Positions 41,167 to 50,208 are shown, counted from the stretch's first letter. The stretch is DNA of 64,000 nt from Neglectibacter timonensis (GCF_900048895.1 NZ_LT160640.1:682001-746000), one strand, 5' to 3'. Numbers and translations are program-made. Notes: generated from the letters alone by a model not told the origin.

Positions 41167-42067
41167 TCTTCATCCCGCCGTCCATATAGGCCTTATAAAT
41201 TTCTTCCAGCGTAGGTTTTAGGAGTTTTGCTTCATAAACCCTTTTTCCCGAGGATACTGCTTCCGAAACCAGGCGCGGCATGTCGCTTTCCGCCTCGATA
41301 TTCTTTTGCCAAAAGCCGTCCATCCAATAAAAACCATCAGGAGGATCTTCCTCTCCAGCAAAACGAAACGCCGCCCGGTACTTCAGCCCCGCAGCCTTCC
41401 GGAGACTCTCCAAATCCCCTTTCGCCAGCAAGGAACCCTGGCGCAAAATTGCAAATCCACTGCACAGCAATTGCGCATAGGCCAGGTTCCGGGTGCAGAG
41501 CAGAACTGTTACCCCTTCTTCCTCTCTCAAATAAGAAATCAGTTCTTGAGTTCTATCCATTGTCTCTTGATCGATTCCGCCGGCAGGTTCATCAATTAAA
41601 AGCACCTGGGGGCGGTGCATCAGCGCCCTCGCCAGAGAGGCCCTGCGCACCATACCTGTAGATAAATCCGACACTTTTTCCTCCCTGCCTTCCCAAATAT
41701 CCAGCTTATGCATTAGAAAAGAGGAACGGTCGATTGCATCATTGCTGTCTATCCCATTGACAGCAGCAAAAAAATTCAAGTTTGCAGAAAGCGTCATCTG
41801 ACCATAGAGACGTGCGGTCTCCAATACGGTACCAGAAACTGTATGAAGCCTTTCCGGCTCCACACCAGGCGAATAGCCCATAACTGTACATTCTCCCATA
41901 GTCGGCCTGCAAAGTCCGGAAAGCAGTCTGACCATAGTCGTTTTCCCGGATTGCTCCCCACCGACACATGCAAAAATACTTCCCTGCGGAATCTGAAGAT
42001 TCAGTCCGCAAAGAGCTATCCTTTCTCCGTATTGCTTGGAAAGATCATAAGCAACAATGGCATCCAT
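41048..42067 (-). CDS. ABC transporter ATP-binding protein
   Basis: 339 residues from the ATG at 42067 (MDAIVAYDLSKQYGE). The Walker A is slightly unusual (GGEQSGKTTMV, where GPNGAGKT is usual), the signature is LSTGMVRRASLARAL, and Walker B is VLLIDEPAGGID. After the ATPase domain comes a CcmA/NatA-like extension, then an acidic C-terminal tail (EERTEEG, ESTEEFLSEEEGGGG). The DNA for that tail also encodes the basic leader of the permease in another frame. Confidence 0.88.
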   Translation of the reverse strand: MDAIVAYDLSKQYGERIALCGLNLQIPQGSIFACVGGEQSGKTTMVRLLSGLCRPTMGECTVMGYSPGVEPERLHTVSGTVLETARLYGQMTLSANLNFFAAVNGIDSNDAIDRSSFLMHKLDIWEGREEKVSDLSTGMVRRASLARALMHRPQVLLIDEPAGGIDQETMDRTQELISYLREEEGVTVLLCTRNLAYAQLLCSGFAILRQGSLLAKGDLESLRKAAGLKYRAAFRFAGEEDPPDGFYWMDGFWQKNIEAESDMPRLVSEAVSSGKRVYEAKLLKPTLEEIYKAYMDGGMKNGGETFGEERTEEGVTSATRESTEEFLSEEEGGGGAEEG

Positions 42068-42089
42068 TTTTATACTAAACCTTCTTTTT

Positions 42090-42683
42090 TCAGTGTTTAC
42101 GCGCTTCCGAGGTACCATGCTCCATTAAATAAGTGGCCTCCAAATCGGAGAGGTGAAGTTTCACCGCCAAAGGATACTTATCAAAGGCAGTGCTGATCGC
42201 GAAACTTCCCCCCTTAACGGATTCATCGAACCCGCCCATGTGCCATCGAACCGCCATAGCTTCCGAGGGCTTGAGCCGTACAAATCTTTCGATCAAGAAT
42301 ACGGATTTTTCCCCATGGCCGTAAGGAAACGCATCTTCCACTGAGTAATACGGCTTTTTCTCCCATGCGCCGGTTTCTTCGTTTTTCACATTTCGGGTCG
42401 ATATCTTATAAAACTGGGCCTTACAAACATCATGAAGCAGGGCGCACAAAGCAAAGCTTTCTTCGCTGTCTCCCTCTTCAAAATACTTTCCACGCAAAAC
42501 TTTGTAGACATTCAGACTGTGCATCACAAGGCCGAATTCACAGGCACAATGAAATTTTGTACTGGCCGGAGCTGTAAAAAAATCCGTAGTTGACAGCCAT
42601 GACAGCAGGCGGTCTCCGCCCTCACGTGTTACATGCTCTTTATAAATATTGCAAAATTCCTCTTTATATAAATTCTCCATCAT
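42090..42683 (-). CDS. HD-domain hydrolase
   Basis: 197 residues. FGLVMHSLNVYKVLR and CALLHDVCKAQFY carry the H and HD metal ligands, with HGEKSVFLIERF and VRWHMGGFD further on. It resembles stand-alone HD proteins near YhaM-type nucleases; the substrate is unknown. GGGAGAG precedes the start. It heads the HD-ABC-PHP-TSCPD operon with promoter 42722-42750. Confidence 0.82.
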   Translation of the reverse strand: MMENLYKEEFCNIYKEHVTREGGDRLLSWLSTTDFFTAPASTKFHCACEFGLVMHSLNVYKVLRGKYFEEGDSEESFALCALLHDVCKAQFYKISTRNVKNEETGAWEKKPYYSVEDAFPYGHGEKSVFLIERFVRLKPSEAMAVRWHMGGFDESVKGGSFAISTAFDKYPLAVKLHLSDLEATYLMEHGTSEARKH

Positions 42684-42721
42684 AACTCTCCCAATTCCGT
42701 TAGATTTATCCGGCCTTTCTA

Positions 42722-42750
42722 ATCATAGCACAAGAAAGAGGCATTTTCAA
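42722..42750 (-). promoter_or_regulatory. Promoter of the HD-ABC-PHP-TSCPD operon
   Basis: Minus strand TTGAAA (42745-42750), a 17-bp spacer and TATGAT (42722-42727). Confidence 0.65.
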
Positions 42751-42834
42751 ACAGAAATGGACAGGAACCAGGCCCTGTCCACACAAATTCAAAGTATTTT
42801 TCATGAGGCTTTCATTTCACAGCTGTTCTTTCAT

Positions 42835-42882
42835 AAAAACAGCTGCATCTTCGGAAATAGAATTCCGGAGACACAGCTGTTC
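42835..42882 (-). terminator. Terminator of the second isomerase/dehydrogenase operon
   Basis: Long imperfect stem AACAGCTGTGTCTCCGGAA with its partner, then TTTTTATG on the minus strand. Confidence 0.8.
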
Positions 42883-42901
42883 ACTTGGGCTGTTCTTGTT
42901 T

Positions 42902-43744
42902 CTATTTGGTCAGGTCCATCAGGAATTTGACTGCAGCGCCAATATCGCCTTCCGGATCGTCCCCCACTTCCCGTTCAATCGTAAGGAAGCCCTGATAGCC
43001 AATTTCATGGAGAGCTTTGAGATAATTGGGAAAATCTACATCTCCCTCACCCAAAGGCAGTTCAATATAGGAGGCGTCTCCCAGCATTTCCGCCTCTTCC
43101 AAACCGTAAAGCACCTCGGGTTCCACGTGATGCAGCCTGCGGCCGTCCTTTGCATGGGTATGCACAATATAATCCTTTAACGTATAAACCGCCTGAACCG
43201 GATCGTCACCAGTGACCATCACGAAATTAGCGGGATCTAAATTGACAGCCACACCGGTAGAGTGAAGTCCATCCAAAAACTCCTTGAGCACCACCGCCAA
43301 TTCAGGGCCCGTTTCGATGGCAAAATGCGCCTTCAGCGTATCGGCATATTCGGCAAGCTTTCCACAAGCATCCTGCATAATTGCGTAGCGCGGATTTTCC
43401 TTTGCCGTAGGCACCACCCCAATATGGGTGGTGACAACATTGGTCTCCAAGTCCATCGCCAAATCCAAGATCCTTTTAGATTGTTCAATCAGCTGAGGAT
43501 TCCATGCAGGGTCGCCAAAACCCTTTCCAAGATCCCCGCACAGTGCGGAAATGACAAGCCCATGATCTTTCACTGATCTCAAAAAATCCCGGCGGTTTTG
43601 CGCCGTCATGTTTTCCGGCGCCATTTCACCTTTCGTGGCATACACCTGAATCCCTTTGGCACCCAATTTTTCCGCTTTGTCCAAAGCTTCCGGAAACTCA
43701 GTACGGAAAGAATCCAGCATCACTCCGATAGAAAAAGGATACAT
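42902..43744 (-). CDS. Sugar phosphate isomerase/epimerase (TIM barrel)
   Basis: 280-residue xylose isomerase-like TIM barrel. Likely metal ligands are the Glu in AIETGPEL, the Asp in NLDPANF, the His in VHTHAKDG and the Glu in LTIEREVG. It lies 32 bp after a Gfo/Idh/MocA gene, repeating the order of the 3.5-5.5 kb pair, but the two barrels share only the fold-level motifs, so they are not a recent duplication. The reaction is unknown. Confidence 0.86.
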   Translation of the reverse strand: MYPFSIGVMLDSFRTEFPEALDKAEKLGAKGIQVYATKGEMAPENMTAQNRRDFLRSVKDHGLVISALCGDLGKGFGDPAWNPQLIEQSKRILDLAMDLETNVVTTHIGVVPTAKENPRYAIMQDACGKLAEYADTLKAHFAIETGPELAVVLKEFLDGLHSTGVAVNLDPANFVMVTGDDPVQAVYTLKDYIVHTHAKDGRRLHHVEPEVLYGLEEAEMLGDASYIELPLGEGDVDFPNYLKALHEIGYQGFLTIEREVGDDPEGDIGAAVKFLMDLTK

Positions 43745-43776
43745 CCTTCACCGCTCCTTTAAAATTCAGTATTAAT

Positions 43777-44829
43777 TCAATCTAAGACAATTTCCCGGTG
43801 CTGATCCGCAGAGTCATAGATCGCCTGCATCATCTGGGCTGTAATAACTACCGTATCAATGTGGGAAGGCAGCTTTTTCCCAGTTTTTATGCAGTCAATA
43901 AAGGCATCAATTTCGTTTTGAAAATGATCCCGCATCTGGAACACAGGCTTGTATTCCACCAGCGCCCCATGCTCCGCCGTATACACAGTAAAGTCCTTTC
44001 CGTACTGCAGACGGATTCCGGCCTTATCCCCCATGAAATCGATATACTGTTCCGCTACGCCAATATTCTGCGCCCACGCCCCGTTTAAAGTGATCACCGG
44101 GCCAGAGGTACGAATCAATCCGGTGACGGAATCGTCAACGTCATAGATGCCGTTATAATCCGGAGGCCCCGCCCACATATCAGTATAAGCGTATTCCTCC
44201 ATATTCTTTCCCAACTTACAGAAAGTCTCCCCAGTTACCGTACGAACTGCCGGATCACCGCAGCAGTACATGACAATATCCAAATAATGGACGCCCCAAT
44301 CGATCAATGCGCCGCCTCCGGCAATCGCCTTCGTGGTAAACGCGCCCCCCAAGCCTGGAATGGAACGATGCGCCCGGAAACTCACATAGACATGATGGAT
44401 ATTTCCCAGTTTTCCACTGTCGATATATTTCTTGATGAGATTGACACTGTCATTAAACCGGTTAACTACGCCGATATTGAGGATTTTCCCTGTCTCGTGC
44501 TGAACTTTCTGCATTTCCAAAGCTTCTGCATAAGTTCTGGCAGCAGGTTTTTCACAAAGTACATGCTTACCTGCTCGAAGCGCGTCAATGGCAATCACAG
44601 GATGCACGTTGTTGGGGGTACAAACGGACACTGCAACTACTTCCGGATCTTTTAAAACCTCATGATAATCAGTAACTGCAACTCCGCAATCATATTTCTC
44701 AACGGCAGCCTGCGCACGTTCCGGAATGATATCGCAGAAATATTTGATTTCCGCCTCCGGATTGTTTAAATAAGAGGGAATATGTGCGGCATTGGCAATA
44801 GTACCGCAGCCGATGACAGCAACCTTCAT
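43777..44829 (-). CDS. Gfo/Idh/MocA-family oxidoreductase
   Basis: 350 residues. AVIGCGTIANAAHIPSYL is the NAD-binding loop, VLCEKPAARTYAEAL holds the EKP lysine, and AGGGALIDWGVHYLDIVMYC the substrate-site Asp-His. Probable dehydrogenase of a sugar or cyclitol acting with the TIM-barrel protein downstream. It has its own promoter (44878-44906), divergent from the nitroreductase. Confidence 0.9.
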   Translation of the reverse strand: MKVAVIGCGTIANAAHIPSYLNNPEAEIKYFCDIIPERAQAAVEKYDCGVAVTDYHEVLKDPEVVAVSVCTPNNVHPVIAIDALRAGKHVLCEKPAARTYAEALEMQKVQHETGKILNIGVVNRFNDSVNLIKKYIDSGKLGNIHHVYVSFRAHRSIPGLGGAFTTKAIAGGGALIDWGVHYLDIVMYCCGDPAVRTVTGETFCKLGKNMEEYAYTDMWAGPPDYNGIYDVDDSVTGLIRTSGPVITLNGAWAQNIGVAEQYIDFMGDKAGIRLQYGKDFTVYTAEHGALVEYKPVFQMRDHFQNEIDAFIDCIKTGKKLPSHIDTVVITAQMMQAIYDSADQHREIVLD

Positions 44830-44877
44830 CTTTATGACGCTCCTTCCTTTTCTAAAACCCTTCTTGAGTTCACCGTG

Positions 44878-44906
44878 ATTATAGCACCAACCTTTATTCA
44901 GTGCAA
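44878..44906 (-). promoter_or_regulatory. Promoter of the second dehydrogenase/isomerase operon
   Basis: Minus strand TTGCAC (44901-44906), a 17-bp spacer and TATAAT (44878-44883). Confidence 0.75.
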
Positions 44907-44991
44907 GGAATTTGTTTCATTTTCTCATCAAACAGAGTTACTTTCCCGCTCTTTTCATTCTCTCTGCACAAACGTCCCCCTAGTTCTCTCA

Positions 44992-45020
44992 TTTACATTC
45001 ACCCCAACCCATGCTATACT
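44992..45020 (+). promoter_or_regulatory. Promoter for the nitroreductase gene
   Basis: TTTACA (44992-44997), a 17-bp spacer and TATACT (45015-45020). Confidence 0.72.
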
Positions 45021-45054
45021 ACACTGTAAAGAAAAGATTAAGGGAGGCTTGTTT

Positions 45055-45768
45055 ATGACGAATGAAACCATCGAATTACTGCTGAAAAGGAAATCCATGC
45101 GGGTTTTCGAGCAGAAACCCATTCCCGAAGACATTAAAGCGTCTATCCTTGCCGCAGCCATGCGTGCACCTACTGCAGGCAATTCTATGCTGTACTCCAT
45201 TTTGGATATCACCGACCAGAAACTGAAGGATAAATTGGCAGAAACCTGTGATCACCAGCCTTTTATCGCATCTGCACCCATGGTATTTATTTTCCTGGCC
45301 GACTATCGCCGCTGGTTTCGCAAGTTCCAACAGGCGGGGTGCGAGGCCGTGCCTGCGCCGCGTCTCAGCGACCTGATTTTGGCAGAAAATGACGCAGTCA
45401 TCGCCGCCCATACCGCCTGCGTTGCGGCAGACAGCTACGGGATAGGCTCCTGTTACATCGGAGACATCATCGAGCAATGGGAAACCCACCGCGATCTGTT
45501 CCATCTGCCCCAATATGTAGCGCCTGTCTCTATGCTCGTGTTTGGCTACCCCACCCAGCAACAGAAAGATAGGAAGCAGTTGACCAGATTTCCCAAAGAA
45601 ATGATTGTATTCGAGAACGGATATCACGATCTGACAGACGAAGAACTGATGGAATATTATAATAACGACAAAGCCAAAGCTTTTTGTACACGGAAGTACA
45701 CATCAGATTTTGCTCTGGAAATGGAACGCTCAGCCAAGGAAATTTTAAAAAACTGGATGGGCAAATAA
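45055..45768 (+). CDS. Nitroreductase-family FMN oxidoreductase
   Basis: 237 residues. TIELLLKRKSMRVFEQKPI with RAPTAGNSMLYSI is the FMN-binding N terminus (usually RRSxR, here RKSMR). DAVIAAHTACVAADSYGIGSCYIGDI and VSMLVFGYPTQQQKDRKQLTRF are the second flavin/NAD(P)H region. It probably reduces nitro or quinone compounds; the physiological substrate is unknown. The ATG at 45055 follows AAGGGAGG. Confidence 0.88.
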   Translation: MTNETIELLLKRKSMRVFEQKPIPEDIKASILAAAMRAPTAGNSMLYSILDITDQKLKDKLAETCDHQPFIASAPMVFIFLADYRRWFRKFQQAGCEAVPAPRLSDLILAENDAVIAAHTACVAADSYGIGSCYIGDIIEQWETHRDLFHLPQYVAPVSMLVFGYPTQQQKDRKQLTRFPKEMIVFENGYHDLTDEELMEYYNNDKAKAFCTRKYTSDFALEMERSAKEILKNWMGK

Positions 45769-45809
45769 ACAGAGCCCGGGAAGGCCCGCTGATTCTTGTA
45801 GAAAACAGC

Positions 45810-45850
45810 AAGGGGCTGTGACGCAATGAAAAAGCGTCACAGCCCCTTTT
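45810..45850 (+). terminator. Terminator after the nitroreductase gene, also possible left IS end
   Basis: Perfect 15-bp stem AAGGGGCTGTGACGC and complement with a 9-nt loop, ending in CCCCTTTT. Its outer sequence matches the right end of the transposase remnant (AAGGTGCTGTGAC at 46669-46681, inverted). Confidence 0.85.
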
Positions 45851-45965
45851 AATGAAGAACGAGGTGGGATAAAATGTTGAAAACTTTTTGATAAATGTCG
45901 ATTCAGCGGACAACAAAGCAAGGCATAGAGCCTTTTGTTTAAAACATTTTTAGATTTCCGAAGGT

Positions 45966-46574
45966 TTAAGCAATAAGTTTACCGTGAAGTTGGGAGCGAG
46001 TGCGGTTTTGCTGAATTTTGTTGTGGTATTTGTTGATGTTGCACCCCATGGCAACGATCAGAGTTTCGGTAAAAACATTTTTGTTGCCCCAGTGCAAAAA
46101 TCGCTGGAACCCGTAATCCTGTTTCACAACGCCAAAAGCGCCCTCACTCTGGATGGAGCGGTTGCTGCGCAAAAGAATTCCCATCGGTGAAATGATACGC
46201 TCCAGAGATTGCTGCCTCTGCTCTATAAACCGTTTGGAACCTTGCATCTTGCGGTTGCCCTTTGCTCGGGTGCAGCTTTTCTTGTGAGGACAGCCGGTGC
46301 AGTCCTCACATTCGTAATAGGTGACTATACTTTCAAAATCGGACTTGCTCTTTCGTTTGCCCTCATACACAACGCGCAGCTTTTTGCTGCCTTGGCAAGT
46401 GTATTCATCAAGAATCTTATCGTAGAACATATTCTCTCGAAGTGCCATATTACTCTTGAATTTCTTGGTTTTTGAGCGCTCATAGTTTTGAGGCTTAATG
46501 TAGCATTGTGTTGTTTTCTTTTCAAAATAGGTGTAAATTTCCTCGATTCCGAGTATATGTGCCATAATTAGCAC
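45966..46574 (-). pseudogene. IS1182-family transposase, C-terminal fragment
   Basis: About 200 residues of the transposase C-terminal region: CEDCTGCPHKKSCTRAKGNRK, then SKRFIEQRQQSLERIISPMGILLRSNRSIQSEGAFGVVKQDYGFQRFLHWG. This is the cysteine-rich plus DDE-6-like tail; the N-terminal catalytic aspartates are absent. Inactive, but it could be mobilised in trans if the ends are intact. Confidence 0.82.
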
Positions 46575-46683
46575 TGGTTAGTTGTTTTTTCATCAATCCA
46601 ATTATACCAAAAAATGAGCCTTTTTGCACTACGCTGTAGCGCTTAAGGCTCGTTTTTTTAGGCTTTTTGTCACAGCACCTTCA

Positions 46684-47415
46684 TTATTGTGCTGCTTGTA
46701 ACGCTTGTTGATAACTTCCCATCAGTCCGTAATAGTTCATCATATCGGGAAACTGGTTTGATGGGTGCCAGTAGTCCAGCGCGATCAGGGGGTGACCGTT
46801 TAGCTCGCTTAAAAAGAAAAGGTCCGCTGAGAAAGTTTCAGGGCGGGCGTAGTCTTTGACTGTTTTACCCAGGATAATATTCAAACAGGAAATGGTATAT
46901 CCGCAAACGATCATGGTGGGATCAATGAGTGTTATCTGTTCCAGAAGCTCTTTTTGATCGGTTTCCGCGTAGTGGCGGATGGCGTTCATCTTTGAGTTTT
47001 TTTTCCCTCCGCTTTTGCGGACATTCATCACCGCAATTTGATGGTAGATGGGATCGCCCCGTTTTATCCCCTTTTCCACTTTGCTGTAAGGAAAGACAGA
47101 GGTTGCTGTAGTGTGAAAAAGGCCCTGCGTCCATTCGCTAATGCGTTTCCAGGTTGTGTGCTTGCCAACGGATTCCTCTGCCAGCAGATAGGAAACCAAA
47201 CTCCAGTCGGGGTCACCGGGATCGCTGTAAGCCTCTTTCAGGAGATAGAGAGGCCGTATCTGTTGGGAGAACCAAATATCAGGGCAAACCACACCGTCCC
47301 GGACAAAGATCTCTTCCCGGTGGTTGATTTCCTCACAGGGTTCTTTTTGCTTCCAGCACTCAAACAGCGCTTCGCTTTGCTGGCAATACCGTGCGGCTTT
47401 TTCAGTGGATGTCAT
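46684..47415 (-). CDS. Uncharacterised protein, possibly uracil-DNA-glycosylase superfamily
   Basis: 243 residues, soluble. IRPLYLLKEAYSDPGDPDW, VMNVRKSGGKKNSKMNAIRHY, LIDPTMIVCGYT and YWHPSNQFPDMMNYYGL resemble a group of hypothetical proteins with a UDG-like fold (NvrK and HPS elements). The match is from memory and weak. Its ATG overlaps the end of the WYL regulator gene by 14 bp, so it is translated with it. Confidence 0.5.
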   Translation of the reverse strand: MTSTEKAARYCQQSEALFECWKQKEPCEEINHREEIFVRDGVVCPDIWFSQQIRPLYLLKEAYSDPGDPDWSLVSYLLAEESVGKHTTWKRISEWTQGLFHTTATSVFPYSKVEKGIKRGDPIYHQIAVMNVRKSGGKKNSKMNAIRHYAETDQKELLEQITLIDPTMIVCGYTISCLNIILGKTVKDYARPETFSADLFFLSELNGHPLIALDYWHPSNQFPDMMNYYGLMGSYQQALQAAQ

Positions 47416-48460
47416 GGGATACCTCCGTTTCGTATTTTTCCGCCGCCTCCCGCAGCGCCCGGCCCACCCTCTGGCGCAGGGCAGCGGGCTCCAGCACCTC
47501 TACGAAAGGCGCATACTGCAGCGCCCAGTAGAACATAGCCTCCTGGTTGACCTTTACCGTCACATCCAGGGTATCTTCCGTCTCGTGGGAATATTTCGCC
47601 GCCGGGCCGAACCAGTCCTCCAAGTCGTTGAGCAGGTGCTTCTGGACCCGGAATGTCACACGGACACTCTCCCCGGCAAAAAGGTAAGGGTGCTCCGCCA
47701 TGTGCTGGGACAGGTGCAGCCCTTGTTCCAAGCCCTGCACCTGTTTGGAGTCCTTCACCGATGATTTCAACAGGCGGATGTCCGAAATCCTGTCCACCCG
47801 GTAGTGGGATACATTGGAATGGGGCTCCGTGTTGGCAATGAGATAGTACCGGCCATTGGCCGCCACCAGTTGGTAGGGGTTGACCACATACTCCTTGGGC
47901 TTTCCCGACCCGTCCAATTTAGGGTGGAATTGATGGTCCGTCCCTGCCTGACAGTAGTGAAAGCTGACCTGCCGGCCTTTTTCCATGGCCTCGTCCAGCA
48001 GGTCGATGGTGTAGAACAGCTGGCGGTTGTCCAGCCGGTTGTGGGGCAGGGCGGCGATGTGCTTCACCCTGGCCTGGAAGTACCGGCTGGAAAGTCCTTC
48101 CAGCTTTTCCGCCAATTCCCGGCACTGGCTGTAGGGAATGTGCTTGGAGAACAGCAGACTGTCAATGAGGAGCCGCAGTTCTCCATCAGTGAATTCCCGA
48201 TTCAGGTACCAGTCGGTAAGGAGGGGTTCTTCCTCACCGTCGGACTTTACCCGTACCGACTGGCTGCACCCCACGTCATAACCCAAGTCGATCAGATCCA
48301 AGAGGTTTCGGCGGATGGACTTCCGGTCTGCCTTCATGTCATACTCCCGCTCCAAAATCTCTCCGATCTCTTTTTGAGAGAGCTGGTGGTCCTCATCGGT
48401 GTAGCGCTTAAGAATGTCCAAAATGTGAAAGATCAGGAACTTTTTCGGTTGGGTGTTCAT
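47402..48460 (-). CDS. WYL-domain transcriptional regulator
   Basis: 352 residues. The N-terminal winged helix is LIFHILDILKRYTDEDHQLSQKEIGEIL..DRKSIRRNLLDLIDLGY. The WYL domain (about 155-245) contains VSFHYCQAG and VNPYQLVAANGRYYLIAN, where VNPYQL stands in for the WYL triad. A WCX-like C-terminal domain follows. ATG 48460 is 6 nt after AGGAGGTG. Such regulators bind nucleic-acid-type ligands and often control defence or DNA-repair genes; here one gene is coupled downstream and one is divergent. Confidence 0.87.
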   Translation of the reverse strand: MNTQPKKFLIFHILDILKRYTDEDHQLSQKEIGEILEREYDMKADRKSIRRNLLDLIDLGYDVGCSQSVRVKSDGEEEPLLTDWYLNREFTDGELRLLIDSLLFSKHIPYSQCRELAEKLEGLSSRYFQARVKHIAALPHNRLDNRQLFYTIDLLDEAMEKGRQVSFHYCQAGTDHQFHPKLDGSGKPKEYVVNPYQLVAANGRYYLIANTEPHSNVSHYRVDRISDIRLLKSSVKDSKQVQGLEQGLHLSQHMAEHPYLFAGESVRVTFRVQKHLLNDLEDWFGPAAKYSHETEDTLDVTVKVNQEAMFYWALQYAPFVEVLEPAALRQRVGRALREAAEKYETEVSHDIH

Positions 48461-48506
48461 GGGATCACCTCCTGGTTCCATGGTATCAGGACTGGTGGGG
48501 AAAAAA

Positions 48507-48535
48507 TTGGACACAAATGGGAGTATCCTTATTAT
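48507..48535 (+). promoter_or_regulatory. Promoter for the divergent 332-residue gene
   Basis: TTGGAC (48507-48512), a 17-bp spacer and TATTAT (48530-48535), within the 101-bp WYL intergenic region. Likely WYL-regulated (inference). Confidence 0.6.
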
Positions 48536-48561
48536 AACACCAGAAAAGGAGCGTGTCACTA

Positions 48562-49560
48562 ATGAATGTGTATGAATGGGTAGAGAGCCCGGATGTCCGG
48601 GAGCACTTAGAGAAAATCCACTATGAATTCACCTTGCCGGTAGCGTTCTATGTGGTGAGGGCAAACCAGCAGAGGGCTTTAGAGGAGAAGATCGCGGCGT
48701 GGGAGGAACTGCTTGCCACCATGCCGGACTGTCCTTTTTCGTTCGAATCTAAATCTGGGGAAAAGATTGAAATCGACAGTTTTCACAGGTCAGCTCGAAA
48801 ATATATAGAAGAACTGCGGAACTTGCTGGAGGATGTTTGCCGGAAGGATGAGAAAGGGGTATATAAGGTCGCGGCTCCTCAGCGTTATAAGGAAGGAAAA
48901 GGGGTGGCCCTGTCGGAATTTTTAGAAGAGAACTGGAAGGAATTCAAGGGGAAGAGCATTTTACCGTCTGCAAAAATATGGAAAGGAAAACGGAAATGTC
49001 TGTTCTTCTATGTGAATCCCCAAAAACAAGTGATAACTATCGGCAACGATCATCCCTTACAACAATACTGGGTGCCATTGCCCACCCCCTTCCGTCGCGG
49101 GGATATTTTGGATATAGGCTTATCTACTCCGGTTGTGTTGGAGTATATTGGCAGTTGGAGCGAGGATGAGTTGTTGGAAAATGGTTTGTCCCCCAAAATA
49201 TTTGATGAGGATGAGGACAAAACAACAGGAACGGCCTATAGTCTGTTCAAAGAGAAAAGTGAGGACACGCCCAATATGATAGAAGATATTCTTGTCTGCC
49301 CCCTGAGGCTGCGCTATTACCGCAAGCCACTGGAGGAGAGCGAAACGCTGCTGTTGGCAGTGAGCAACTATCTGAAAGGAAATCTAACTCTGGACCAGAT
49401 GTGCATGGCCTATCATGTCCTGGCCAAGGAGTGGGAAGCCCGGGCTTTGCGAAAGGATTTCGGGGAGCTCTATGATGAGGATGTTGTCTGCGCCGCCGGG
49501 CTAGAGAAACTTGGGTTTGAGGAAGGCTGGGAAGATAATGAAGAAATATGGAAAGAATAA
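48562..49560 (+). CDS. Uncharacterised 332-residue protein, WYL-linked
   Basis: Not recognised. Acidic and soluble, beginning MNVYEWVESPDVREHLEKIHY. The first 40% is helical and charged (EELRNLLEDVCRKDEKGVYK). The middle has a beta-rich segment KCLFFYVNPQKQVITIGND. The C terminus is very acidic (LEKLGFEEGWEDNEEIWKE). ATG 48562 is chosen because AGGAG lies 10 nt upstream; GTG 48553 is too close. Divergent from the WYL regulator and probably its target. Confidence 0.65.
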   Translation: MNVYEWVESPDVREHLEKIHYEFTLPVAFYVVRANQQRALEEKIAAWEELLATMPDCPFSFESKSGEKIEIDSFHRSARKYIEELRNLLEDVCRKDEKGVYKVAAPQRYKEGKGVALSEFLEENWKEFKGKSILPSAKIWKGKRKCLFFYVNPQKQVITIGNDHPLQQYWVPLPTPFRRGDILDIGLSTPVVLEYIGSWSEDELLENGLSPKIFDEDEDKTTGTAYSLFKEKSEDTPNMIEDILVCPLRLRYYRKPLEESETLLLAVSNYLKGNLTLDQMCMAYHVLAKEWEARALRKDFGELYDEDVVCAAGLEKLGFEEGWEDNEEIWKE

Positions 49561-49831
49561 CGACGTCCAAGAGAAATGATTGATATGGAGTTTTTTGCAA
49601 GGGCCGGGAGTGATCCCGGTCTTTCAGCTTGTCGAAAAAGGTCGTTTCGCCAAGCTGGGCAATTTTGCGAGGAACTTTGCAGTAATGAAGGTAGCCATTT
49701 GCGTGCAAAGCGGGAGAGGGAAATGAATTCTATTTTTCCTGGAGGAACCCTGACGGTTCCCGCAGAACCCTGGTTCTGTCCACTCCCTTCCTCCCCCCGA
49801 GTTTTTCACCAATAGGGTTTATCGACAGACG
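49561..49831. other. Gene-free spacer before rnpB
   Basis: No frame here has a ribosome site or recognisable product. The stretch 49620-49700 could be a dispersed-repeat fragment, but nothing in the window matches it. Confidence 0.3.
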
Positions 49832-49857
49832 AAAAGGACGCCGAAAGGCGTCCTTTT
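49832..49857 (-). terminator. Terminator of rnpB
   Basis: Stem AAAAGGACGCC/GGCGTCCTTTT with loop TTTC on the minus strand, 2 nt after the RNA 3' end. Confidence 0.88.
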
Positions 49858-49859
49858 TC

Positions 49860-50208
49860 ATGTGACCAGGTCTATAAGCCGAGTTCTGTCTTGAACAGTC
49901 ATCTATCTTGGCCGGGCGTTGCCGCCAGGCTCACGCCACCTCCACGGAACGCGCAGGGCTACGCTTGATGTTCCTCCACGGTGTTGCTCCGAATAGGGTT
50001 TACAGGGCCGTGCAGTCTCCTGCACGCCGGTGAGCTCTTACCTCGCCTTTCCACCCTTACCGGGAAAATCCCGGCGGTATTTCTCTGTTGCACTATCCCT
50101 AGGGTCGCCCCCGGCGGCGGTTAGCCGTTATTCTTGCCCTGAGGAGCTCGGACTTTCCTCAGACGCGCACTTTCGCACTGCGCCCGCAACTGTCCGGCCT
50201 GCTCACAT
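49860..50208 (-). ncRNA. rnpB: RNase P RNA
   Basis: About 349 nt, catalytic RNA that matures tRNA 5' ends. Termini ATGTGA and TCACAT pair as P1. The conserved 5' core includes GAGGAAAGTCCGAGCTCC (near 50150). Later GGTAAGAGCTCACC, and near the 3' end ACAGAACTCGGCTTATAGACC is split here as ACAGAACTCGG plus CTTATAGACC (49866-49886). Terminator directly downstream. Confidence 0.96.

Larger units (their letters stand above)
45810..46681 (-). mobile_element. Truncated IS1182-type insertion sequence
   Basis: Ends AAGGGGCTGTGAC (45810-45822) and inverted AAGGTGCTGTGAC (46669-46681) bracket a C-terminal transposase fragment. A full element of this type would be about 1.6-1.7 kb, so roughly half is missing. 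No clear target duplication was found. Confidence 0.55.

Noticed and set aside
49576-49815. 79-codon frame before rnpB
   Set aside because: No ribosome site, biased composition and no recognisable fold; treated as non-coding spacer.
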